Origin: Nocardiopsaceae bacterium
GTDB taxonomy: Bacteria > Actinomycetota > Actinomycetes > Streptosporangiales > Streptosporangiaceae
Assembly: GCA_031254715.1 (NCBI GenBank)
Contig: JAIRTY010000193.1
Span: forward strand, 1 to 5,417
Direction of reading: 5' to 3'
Length of the DNA: 5,417 bases
Shown here: positions 1 to 5,134 of the stretch, one piece after another
Numbering within the stretch: position 1 is the stretch's first letter
Layout: the number at the start of each line of letters is the position of its first letter
Translations under genes and position numbers: made by a program
Notes under the pieces: generated by a model
Seen by the model: only the letters and a program-made list of their open reading frames with translations
Told to the model about the DNA's origin: nothing
The model's database searches: none

Positions 1-293
1 GTGTCGCTGGTGCCCACCCCGGCGATCACCCGGGCCCGTCCCCGGGCGCGCCGTGCGACCGTCGCAATCAGCTCGGCGGTCTCGGCTGGCGTCAGGGTCG
101 GGGACTCGCCTGTCGTGCCGGCCACGACAATCCCGTCGCAGCCAGCGGCCAGCAGGTAATCGGCCAGGCGGGTAACCGCGTCCTGGCTCACGCGGCCGTC
201 GGGGCGCATCGGCGTGACCATGGCCACCAGGCTGGATCCGAACTGGGCGGCGTTGGCGTCACGAGCGGTGTCGTGGTCATGAGCGGTTGTCAT
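1..293 (-). CDS. DapA-family aldolase/lyase (4-hydroxy-tetrahydrodipicolinate synthase-like), N-terminal part, cut by window edge
   Basis: Reading the minus strand from the ATG at 293 gives 97 codons before the sequence runs out. Residues 18-33 follow the family opening (FGSSLVAMVTPMRPDG), and residues 59-67 read GTTGESPTL, the hallmark of the DapA/NanA (beta/alpha)8 class I aldolases. In DapA the two threonines, here Thr60 and Thr61, belong to the proton relay. The Schiff-base lysine lies beyond the edge. In the true synthase the reaction condenses pyruvate with aspartate semialdehyde in lysine and diaminopimelate synthesis. Paralogues use other aldehydes, and this fragment cannot separate them. 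The start at 293 is chosen because a GAGG at 303-306 sits 9 bases upstream. An in-frame ATG at 302 abuts that GAGG and is less likely. Residues 1-16 are a polar extension before the conserved core. The gene diverges from a LysR-type regulator 74 bases away, which suggests that regulator controls it. Confidence 0.9.
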   Translation of the reverse strand, partial: MTTAHDHDTARDANAAQFGSSLVAMVTPMRPDGRVSQDAVTRLADYLLAAGCDGIVVAGTTGESPTLTPAETAELIATVARRARGRARVIAGVGTSD

Positions 294-355
294 GGCCCCC
301 ATCCTCAGCGCATCGGAAAGGTGAGGTCCAGCGATGCTTTTTCTTGAGTATTGCG

Positions 356-361
356 TAGCCT
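356..361 (+). promoter_or_regulatory. Putative -10 box for a leaderless transcript of the LysR-type regulator
   Basis: The hexamer TAGCCT fits the actinobacterial TANNNT pattern and ends 6 bases before the ATG at 368. Transcription would therefore start at or next to the start codon. No Shine-Dalgarno sequence precedes that ATG, which agrees with a leaderless message. I see no convincing -35 box at the normal distance, so the call rests on spacing and the missing ribosome site. Confidence 0.4.
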
Positions 362-367
362 GACTGC

Positions 368-1333
368 ATGATTGAGGTGGCAGCTCTCCGCGCCCTGTGC
401 TCGGTCGCGGCGCTGGGCACCATCGCCCGGGCGGCCCAGGACCTGGACTTCACCCCGTCGGCCGTGTCTCAGCAGATCAAGCGCCTGGAGCAGCAGGTCG
501 GCGTGCCGTTGCTGGCGACGGCGGGACGAGGCGTCGTCCTGACGCCCGCGGGCCAGGCGCTCGCCGGCACGGCCGCGGACGTCTTTGAATCCCTGGAGCG
601 CAGCGCCGAGGCGGCCCGGTCCGTCGCCGATGGCCGGCCCGCCGGGGTACTGCGCGTAGCGGCATTCTCCACCGCGATCCGCGGCCTGCTCGCCCCGCGG
701 CTGCCCGCCCTGGCGTCCCGCTTCCCCGGCCTGCGCCTCGCGATCACCGAGCGCGACCCCGGCCAGGCCGTGCCCGCCATCACGGCCGGCGCCGCCGAGC
801 TGGCCATCATCCACGACGCCGACGGGCTGCCGCCCCCGGTGCCCGCCTCGCTGACCCAGCTGCTCCTGCGCACCGACGTCGGCGACCTTGTGATGCACCG
901 CTCGCACCACCTCGCGACTTCGCACACCGTCTCCGGCCGGGACCTCGCGGGTCACGCCTGGGTGACGAGCCCGCCGGGCACCGTGTGTCACCAGTGGTTC
1001 CAGCGCCTGCTGGCCGGCCAGCCCGGCCAGCCCGATGTCCGGCATCTCATCGACGACTTCGCCACCCAGCTCGCCCTGGTCGCCACCGGCGAAGTCATCG
1101 CCCTCATCCCCCGCCTCGCGCGGCCCCCGCTCGGCGACAGTCTCGTCGCCCGCGCTGTCGACCCGCCGCCGGCGCGCCAGGTCTCCGCGGTCTGGCGGCG
1201 CAGCGCGGACGCCAGCCCGGCGATCCAAGCCGTGGTCAGCGACCTCGCCGCGACCGCCGGCGCCAGCGGACGCGGCCGACGCGCCAGCACCGCCCGACTG
1301 GCGCCGGAACCGCGCCCAGGCGAGGACTCGTGA
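368..1333 (+). CDS. LysR-family transcriptional regulator
   Basis: This is a 321-residue LysR-type DNA-binding regulator, slightly longer than the roughly 300 usual for the family. Residues 2-62 form the winged helix-turn-helix, with the recognition helix in DFTPSAVSQQIKRLE (27-41) and the wing ending at VVLTPAG (56-62). A linker helix (about 66-90) leads to the periplasmic-binding-protein-like effector domain, which opens with GVLRVAAFSTA (93-103) and continues to about residue 295. The last 25 residues are Arg/Ala/Pro-rich and probably disordered. The ATG at 368 puts the helix-turn-helix at the very N-terminus, as in relatives, although no ribosome site is present. The gene is divergent from the DapA-family gene. 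By analogy with other LysR regulators it probably controls that neighbour and itself from the shared 74-base gap. The effector cannot be read from the sequence. Family certain; target inferred. Confidence 0.93.
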   Translation: MIEVAALRALCSVAALGTIARAAQDLDFTPSAVSQQIKRLEQQVGVPLLATAGRGVVLTPAGQALAGTAADVFESLERSAEAARSVADGRPAGVLRVAAFSTAIRGLLAPRLPALASRFPGLRLAITERDPGQAVPAITAGAAELAIIHDADGLPPPVPASLTQLLLRTDVGDLVMHRSHHLATSHTVSGRDLAGHAWVTSPPGTVCHQWFQRLLAGQPGQPDVRHLIDDFATQLALVATGEVIALIPRLARPPLGDSLVARAVDPPPARQVSAVWRRSADASPAIQAVVSDLAATAGASGRGRRASTARLAPEPRPGEDS

Positions 1334-1350
1334 CCGGTGGCGTGGTCCCT

Positions 1351-1382
1351 GGCCCGCAGGCCCCTGCTCGAGGCCGCGGGCC
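1351..1382 (+). terminator. GC-rich hairpin after the LysR gene, probable terminator
   Basis: GGCCCGC (1351-1357) pairs perfectly with GCGGGCC (1376-1382). Inside it GGCC (1359-1362) pairs with GGCC (1372-1375). The result is an 11-bp stem with one bulged A (1358) and a 9-base loop. It starts 17 bases after the stop codon of the regulator. No U-tract follows, which is common for actinobacterial hairpins, so termination is likely but not proven. Confidence 0.55.
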
Positions 1383-1440
1383 TGACATTCTCGGCAGCTG
1401 TTTGGTCTTACGGGTAGAAGCCAAGATTTCACACCGATCA

Positions 1441-1446
1441 GAAGGA
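1441..1446 (+). promoter_or_regulatory. Ribosome binding site of the SnoaL-like gene
   Basis: GAAGGA lies 10 bases before the ATG at 1457 and fixes that start. Another ATG at 1447 overlaps this site and is out of frame. The AT-richer stretch 1383-1440 (50% GC by hand count for 1381-1440) is the likely promoter region, but I could not identify a good -35/-10 pair in it. Confidence 0.6.
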
Positions 1447-1456
1447 ATGGGTATCG

Positions 1457-1897
1457 ATGCCCACGCAACGCGAGGAAGACGAAGCCAAGATCAGGCAGCA
1501 GGTTGACAAGATCGTGGAAGGAATCCGGGCCAAAGATCTCGAAGGCCTGAAGCGGCTGTACGCAACGGACGTGGTGTCCTTCGACGTCGAGCCGCCGCTC
1601 CAGCATGTGGGGATAGAGGCGAAGCTGAAGAACTGGGCGAAGGTGTTCACGTTCTTCCAGGATGTGGACTATGAGGTTCGCGACCTGACCGTCACCGTGG
1701 GTGATGATGTGGCATTCGGGCACGCTTTCGGCCGGCTCAGCGGCACGCTGAAGGACGGGACGGCGACGAGCGGGATGTGGGTCCGGGGCACCTTCTGCTT
1801 CCGGAAGCTCGACCGCAATTGGTTGATCGTGCACGACCAGGCTTCTGTGCCGCTCGATATTGCAAGCGGCAAGGGAGTGACCGACCTTGAGCCCTGA
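1457..1897 (+). CDS. SnoaL/NTF2-like fold protein (ketosteroid-isomerase homologue, YybH-like)
   Basis: This 146-residue soluble protein has the size and pattern of the SnoaL-like NTF2 superfamily (ketosteroid isomerase homologues, COG4319 type). An N-terminal helix (about 5-35) carries the family pattern of IRAKDLEGLKRLYATDVVSFD (22-42). It is followed by PPLQHVG (46-52), the strand segment YEVRDLTVTVGDDVAFGHA (72-90) and the C-terminal strands WVRGTFCFRKLDRNWLIVHDQASVPLD (108-134). Members form a cone-shaped hydrophobic pocket and range from enzymes to ligand-binding proteins. No function can be assigned here. There is no signal peptide or membrane segment. The gene stands alone between a terminator-like hairpin and a convergent amidotransferase gene 33 bases away. 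Its first part (1441-1560) is about 56% GC by hand count, well below its neighbours, which could mean recent acquisition or different codon selection. Family placement is firm; role unknown. Confidence 0.9.
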   Translation: MPTQREEDEAKIRQQVDKIVEGIRAKDLEGLKRLYATDVVSFDVEPPLQHVGIEAKLKNWAKVFTFFQDVDYEVRDLTVTVGDDVAFGHAFGRLSGTLKDGTATSGMWVRGTFCFRKLDRNWLIVHDQASVPLDIASGKGVTDLEP

Positions 1898-1930
1898 CGA
1901 GGCGCAGAAGTACCGGTCCGCGACCCCCGA

Positions 1931-2647
1931 TCACGGAGGAAAGCTGACGGCCCGGTCCGGTCGCCGGGCCATCCGGATCGCCGCGTCCACCAGCACGGCC
2001 GCGCGGGCCCTGGCGGCTGGCTCCTCGGCCGCGGTCCGGGCGAGGAACTCGTCCGGATCCTGCCCCGCCTGCGCGGCCTCGGCCCGGCCCCCCGCATCCA
2101 GCCAGGCCCGCAGCTGCGCCTCGTCCACTTCCGGGTGGAACTGGACCGCCAGGTGCCGCCCGATCGTGAACGCCTGCACCCCGATCTCGTTCCTGGCCAC
2201 GACGGTCGCCTGCGGCGGCGGCAGGCACCGGTCGCCGTGGAACTGCAGCCAGGGACCCGCCGGCACCAGCGCCGGGTCGGAGGTTTCCACCAGCCGCCAG
2301 CCGACCTCCTTGGCCGGCGCCGGCTCCACCGTGCCGCCGAACGCCGCGCACAGCGCCTGCGCGCCGAAGCAGATGCCGAGCACCGCCAGGCCGGCCTGAT
2401 CCGCCCGCCGCAGCCAGGCCAGTTCCTGCGCGACCCACTCGGCGACCGGGCCGTCGTCATACACCGACGGGACAGCCCCCAGCAGCACGACGTGATCAGC
2501 GCCGTCCAGCGCGGGCAGCGGGCCGCCATCGGGGAACAGGTGCGTGCTCAGCGCCGCCCCGCGGGCCTCGAACGCCTCGGCGATCAGGCCCGCCCAGTCC
2601 TCGGCGTGGTGCCGGATCACGATGACCCGCGGCGTTGTCGTCGCCAC
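1931..2647 (-). CDS. Stand-alone class I glutamine amidotransferase (GuaA N-domain-like)
   Basis: From the GTG at 2647 the product is 238 residues, typical for a single-domain GATase1 protein. The nucleophile elbow is GICFGAQ, with Cys93 as nucleophile, and VQFHPEV supplies His171 and Glu173, so the Cys-His-Glu triad is complete. Residues 7-60 show the usual start (RVIVIRH, a strand at VVLLGAVPSVYDD). The region 113-140 (KEVGWRLVE...FHGD) resembles the proteins often annotated as GMP synthase-like amidotransferases. No synthetase domain is fused or nearby, so it is not GuaA itself. It may hydrolyse glutamine or gamma-glutamyl compounds, or serve a partner encoded elsewhere. Residues 175-238 form an Ala/Arg-rich helical tail. 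Start choice: AAGGAGG lies 12 bases upstream of the GTG and homology begins just after it. The frame stays open 32 codons further upstream without family similarity. The gene is divergent from the 70-residue protein gene. Confidence 0.9.
   Translation of the reverse strand: MATTTPRVIVIRHHAEDWAGLIAEAFEARGAALSTHLFPDGGPLPALDGADHVVLLGAVPSVYDDGPVAEWVAQELAWLRRADQAGLAVLGICFGAQALCAAFGGTVEPAPAKEVGWRLVETSDPALVPAGPWLQFHGDRCLPPPQATVVARNEIGVQAFTIGRHLAVQFHPEVDEAQLRAWLDAGGRAEAAQAGQDPDEFLARTAAEEPAARARAAVLVDAAIRMARRPDRAVSFPP
1949..1970. terminator. Possible bidirectional terminator hairpin between convergent genes
   Basis: GGCCCGG (1949-1955) and CCGGGCC (1964-1970) form a perfect 7-bp stem with an 8-base loop. 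It lies 52 bases after the stop of the SnoaL-like gene, inside the last codons of the convergent amidotransferase gene. It could end transcription from the left. Coding sequence this GC-rich produces such inverted repeats by chance, so the call is weak. Confidence 0.3.
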
Positions 2648-2656
2648 TAGCTCCAG

Positions 2657-2666
2657 CCCCCTCCTT
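2657..2666 (-). promoter_or_regulatory. Ribosome binding site of the glutamine amidotransferase gene
   Basis: The minus strand reads AAGGAGGGGG here, a near-perfect match to the anti-Shine-Dalgarno sequence. Its end is 9 bases (12 from the AAGGAGG core) before the GTG at 2647. This supports the GTG start against longer readings of the frame. Confidence 0.6.
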
Positions 2667-2765
2667 ATCGTGCCCTGTAGGAGGAGTCTGCCAGGACCCC
2701 GGCGGGCGGCCGCGGTCGCCCGCAATGACGACAGCCCGGTCACCGCCGCCGCGGGCGGGCCTCCC

Positions 2766-2771
2766 TAGACT
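2766..2771 (+). promoter_or_regulatory. Putative -10 box for the 70-residue protein gene
   Basis: TAGACT matches the TANNNT pattern and would give a leader of about 55-60 bases before the GTG at 2835. No TTGACA-like -35 is seen at 16-18 bases upstream; that stretch is GC-only. Just downstream the 8-mers CCGGCATT (2780-2787) and CCGGCATC (2788-2795) stand in tandem. Confidence 0.3.
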
Positions 2772-2820
2772 GCCGGGTACCGGCATTCCGGCATCCGGGC
2801 CGTTACCGTCAGCCAGCATC

Positions 2821-2826
2821 AGGAGG
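2821..2826 (+). promoter_or_regulatory. Ribosome binding site of the 70-residue protein gene
   Basis: AGGAGG, followed by two more G, is 8 bases before the GTG at 2835. It is the strongest and best spaced ribosome site in the window, and the main evidence that the short frame is translated from this GTG. Confidence 0.75.
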
Positions 2827-2834
2827 GGACAGCC

Positions 2835-3047
2835 GTGAAGCTGCGCTTTCTCGGGAAGGTGTCGACCCCGGGCGGCTCGCCGACGCTCTACGCGACCGAC
2901 CGCGGCACGTACCTGATCCAGGGCTGGAAGGTCACCCACCCGGGCACGCTCTCCCAGCTGAAGATCCCGTTCCGGGAGACCTGCGTCGAGGTGCCCGCCG
3001 ACCTGATGCAGTACCTGCCGGCCGAGGATCACGGTCACGCCCCCTGA
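2835..3047 (+). CDS. Small conserved-looking hypothetical protein, 70 residues
   Basis: I cannot name a characterised function. The protein starts MKLRFLGKVSTPGGSPTLYATDRGTY and continues YLIQGWKVTHPGTLSQLKIP to ETCVEVPADLMQYLP. The alternation of short hydrophobic strands (LRFLG, LYATD, TYLIQGWKV, CVEVP) with turns suggests a compact beta-rich fold with a final helix. It has no signal peptide, membrane segment or cysteine pair (only Cys50). The composition is balanced, unlike the Ala/Arg/Pro-rich translations of spurious frames in this DNA, and the ribosome site is excellent, so I regard it as a real gene. From memory, similar short proteins starting MKLRFLGK occur in actinomycetes, but I cannot verify that here. 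It is divergent from the amidotransferase gene. The acyl-CoA dehydrogenase gene follows 92 bases later and appears to have its own promoter, so co-transcription is uncertain. Confidence 0.8.
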   Translation: MKLRFLGKVSTPGGSPTLYATDRGTYLIQGWKVTHPGTLSQLKIPFRETCVEVPADLMQYLPAEDHGHAP

Positions 3048-3081
3048 CCCCGGACTCCCGCACAGCCTGGCAGGCCCGTGT

Positions 3082-3093
3082 TACTGGCCAGTA
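3082..3093. promoter_or_regulatory. 12-base palindrome overlapping the acyl-CoA dehydrogenase promoter, putative operator
   Basis: TACTGGCCAGTA is a perfect inverted repeat. Its last two bases are the first two bases of the -10 box TATAGT (3092-3097). A bound repressor would block polymerase. A related half-pattern lies at 3065-3075, where GCCTG and CAGGC flank a central G; both contain CTGGC. The position fits a TetR- or GntR-type operator of the kind that controls fatty-acid degradation genes, but no regulator gene adjoins it and the family is a guess. Confidence 0.45.
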
Positions 3094-3097
3094 TAGT
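3092..3097 (+). promoter_or_regulatory. -10 box of the acyl-CoA dehydrogenase gene
   Basis: TATAGT is the closest match to the sigma-70-type consensus TATAAT noted in this window's gaps. Transcription would begin near 3104, giving a leader of about 36 bases to the ATG at 3140. No clear -35 is seen 16-18 bases upstream (TGGCAG/GGCAGG), so the promoter may need activation or simply be weak. Confidence 0.5.
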
Positions 3098-3139
3098 TGG
3101 GCACTACCAATGGTGACCCCCCACGAACAGGACGGCGCC

Positions 3140-5083
3140 ATGAGTGGTCAGCAGGCAGATCAGATCCGCGAGGTCGGCGAGGCCGAAGCCCGCCAGACCG
3201 CTGAGGAAGCCCGGGAGACCGGCTGGCGGCTGCCGAGCTTCGGCAAGCAGCTCTTCCTCGGTGACTTCCGGCTGGACCTGATCCACCCGCATCCGCACCC
3301 GGACCCGGATGCTGCCCGCCGCGGCGAGGAGTTCTGCGCCCGGCTGCGGGAGTTCTGCGAGCAGTCGGTGGACGGCGCCGCCATCGAACGGGACGCCCTG
3401 ATCCCCGACGCGGTGGTGAAGGGACTCGCGGCACTCGGCACGTTCGGCATGAAGATCGCGCTGGAGTACGGCGGGCTCGGGCTCACCAACCTCTACTACA
3501 ACCGGGCACTGGTCATCGCCGGGTCGGCCTCGCCGGCCATCGCCGCGCTGCTGTCCGCGCACCAGTCGATCGGCGTGCCGCAGCCGCTGGCGCTGTTCGG
3601 CACCGACGAGCAGAAGCAGCAGTACCTGCCCCGCTGCGCGCGCGGCGAGATCAGCGCGTTCCTGCTCACCGAGCCCGACGTGGGCTCCGACCCGGCCCGG
3701 CTGAACACCACCGCCACCCCCTCGGCCGACGGGTCCGAGTACGTGCTGAACGGGGTCAAGCTGTGGACCACCAACGGCGTGGTCGCCGACCTGCTGGTCG
3801 TGATGGCCCGGGTGCCCAAGGGAGAGGGGCGCCGGGGCGGGATCACCGCGTTCGTGGTGGAGGGCTCCGCGCCCGGGATCACCGTCGAGCGGCGCAACGC
3901 GTTCATGGGCCTGCGCGGCCTTGAGAACGGGCTGACCAGGTTCCACGACGTCCGGGTGCCGGCCGCCAGCCGCGTCGGCGAGGAGGGCCAGGGCCTGAAG
4001 ATCGCGCTGACCACGCTGAACACCGGCAGGCTGTCGCTGCCGGCGAGCTGCGCGGCGGGCGGGAAGCTGGCGCTGAAGATCGCCCGCGAGTGGACCGGCC
4101 AGCGGGTGCAGTGGGGCCGGCCGGTCGGCGAGCACGAGGCGGTGGCCAAGAAGGTCTCCTACATCGCCGCCACCGCCTACGCGCTGGAAGCGGTCGTCGA
4201 GCTGTCCAGCCAGCTCGCCGACGACAAGCGCAACGACATCCGGATCGAGGCGGCACTGGCCAAGCTGTGGTGCTCCGAAATGGGCAGCCGGATCACCGAT
4301 GAGCTGGTGCAGGTCCGCGGCGGGCGCGGGTACGAGACCGCCGCCTCCCTCGCCGCCCGCGGTGAGCGCGGCGTGCCAGCCGAGCAGATGCAGCGGGACA
4401 TGCGCATCAACCGGATCTTCGAGGGGTCCTCGGAGATCATGAAGCTGTTCATCGCGCGCGAAGCGGTGGACGCGCACCTGTCAGCGGCCGGGGACGTGAT
4501 CGATCCCAAGCTGCCGCCCGGCCAGCGGGCCCGCGCCGCTGCCAAGGCGGGCGGGTTCTACGCCCGCTGGCTGCCCACCCTGGTGGCGGGCGACGGCCAG
4601 CGGCCGGGGGCCTACAACGAGTTCGGCCCGCTGGCGGCGCACCTGCGCTACGTGGAGCGCACCAGCCGGAAGCTGGCGCGGGTCACGTTCTACGGGATGG
4701 CGCGCTGGCAGGGCAAGCTCGAGCGCAAGCAGGGCTTCCTCGGCCGGATCGTGGACATCGGCGCCGAGCTGTTCGCGATGAGCGCCGCCTGCGTCCGGGC
4801 GCAGCGGGACGCGACGGCCGCCGACGGCGGCGAGCGGGCCGCGACAGCGCGCGAGCTGGCTGGCCTGTTCTGCGACCAGGCCAGGCTGCGGATCGAGGAA
4901 CTGCTGCGCGGCCTGTGGAGCAACACCGACGCCGCCGACTCGGCGCTCGCCCGGCAGGTGCTGGCCGGCCGCTACACCTGGCTGGAGGACGGCGTCATCG
5001 ATCCGTCGATCCCGGGCCCGTGGATCGCCGCGGCCGAGCCGGGCCCGGCCAAGACCGAGAACGTGCACCGCCACATCGGGTAA
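3140..5083 (+). CDS. Acyl-CoA dehydrogenase, long form with C-terminal extension (VLCAD/ACAD9-like architecture)
   Basis: This 647-residue flavoenzyme would oxidise an acyl-CoA to the 2-enoyl-CoA and pass electrons to ETF, the first step of beta-oxidation. After a charged leader (1-40) comes the N-terminal helical domain (about 55-170), then the FAD/substrate beta-domain with TEPDVGSD (177-184) and KLWTTNG. The C-terminal helical domain has QVRGGRGYE (391-399) and INRIFEGSSEI, whose Glu428 aligns with the catalytic base (MCAD Glu376). Residues from about 445 on are a further 200-residue helical region. Ordinary family members of about 380-400 residues lack it; VLCAD and ACAD9 have a comparable one. 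Chain length preference cannot be read directly, though this architecture usually goes with long acyl chains. Start: ATG 3140 has AGGA seven bases upstream. An in-frame ATG at 3110 would add ten residues but lacks a ribosome site and lies about six bases from the predicted transcript start. No ETF or other beta-oxidation genes are beside it. Confidence 0.95.
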   Translation: MSGQQADQIREVGEAEARQTAEEARETGWRLPSFGKQLFLGDFRLDLIHPHPHPDPDAARRGEEFCARLREFCEQSVDGAAIERDALIPDAVVKGLAALGTFGMKIALEYGGLGLTNLYYNRALVIAGSASPAIAALLSAHQSIGVPQPLALFGTDEQKQQYLPRCARGEISAFLLTEPDVGSDPARLNTTATPSADGSEYVLNGVKLWTTNGVVADLLVVMARVPKGEGRRGGITAFVVEGSAPGITVERRNAFMGLRGLENGLTRFHDVRVPAASRVGEEGQGLKIALTTLNTGRLSLPASCAAGGKLALKIAREWTGQRVQWGRPVGEHEAVAKKVSYIAATAYALEAVVELSSQLADDKRNDIRIEAALAKLWCSEMGSRITDELVQVRGGRGYETAASLAARGERGVPAEQMQRDMRINRIFEGSSEIMKLFIAREAVDAHLSAAGDVIDPKLPPGQRARAAAKAGGFYARWLPTLVAGDGQRPGAYNEFGPLAAHLRYVERTSRKLARVTFYGMARWQGKLERKQGFLGRIVDIGAELFAMSAACVRAQRDATAADGGERAATARELAGLFCDQARLRIEELLRGLWSNTDAADSALARQVLAGRYTWLEDGVIDPSIPGPWIAAAEPGPAKTENVHRHIG

Positions 5084-5109
5084 CCGTCCTTTCTTCCCGA
5101 ACGGTCGCC

Positions 5110-5126
5110 CCGGCCGGCCGGTGCCG
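5110..5126. terminator. Self-complementary GC run between convergent genes, weak terminator candidate
   Basis: The 51-base gap between the dehydrogenase stop (5083) and the enolase-like stop (5135) holds the perfect palindrome CCGGCCGGCCGG (5110-5121). CGGC (5111-5114) can also pair with GCCG (5123-5126) around an 8-base loop. Only a short stem forms and there is no T-tract on either strand. It is the only structure here that could separate the two convergent transcripts. Confidence 0.3.
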
Positions 5127-5134
5127 CTCGTGAC

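Noticed and set aside
345..357. T-N11-A sequence TGAGTATTGCGTA as a LysR box in the divergent gap
   Set aside because: The spacing fits the LysR rule, but the two halves match at only two of five positions, so it is not a convincing dyad.
305..1834. 509-codon open frame on the minus strand, antisense to the LysR and SnoaL-like genes
   Set aside because: The translation is Gly/Arg/Ala-rich low-complexity sequence without any domain. It overlaps two well-supported genes and is explained by the scarcity of stop codons in GC-rich DNA.
1935..1943. GGAGGAAAG, a ribosome-site-like sequence on the plus strand after the SnoaL-like gene
   Set aside because: No ATG or GTG lies at a suitable distance downstream, and the stretch is the antisense of the amidotransferase 3' end and stop.
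2648..2743. Upstream extension of the amidotransferase frame to an ATG at 2743
   Set aside because: The 32 extra residues are Arg/Ala/Gly-rich with no family similarity. The AAGGAGG site at 2660-2666 points to the GTG at 2647.
2717..2757. Inverted repeat CGCCCGC / GCGGGCG in the amidotransferase/70-residue-protein gap
   Set aside because: The arms are 27 bases apart and made only of G and C in a very GC-rich stretch, so chance is the simpler explanation. It lies upstream of both genes, where a terminator makes no sense.
3110..3139. Upstream ATG at 3110 for the acyl-CoA dehydrogenase
   Set aside because: It is in frame and possible as a near-leaderless start, but it has no ribosome site, whereas the ATG at 3140 has AGGA seven bases before it. 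Kept as an alternative only.
3104..4477. 457-codon open frame on the minus strand inside the acyl-CoA dehydrogenase gene
   Set aside because: It is a shadow of the dehydrogenase codons: His/Gly/Arg-rich composition, no recognisable motifs, and the opposite strand carries all the family motifs.
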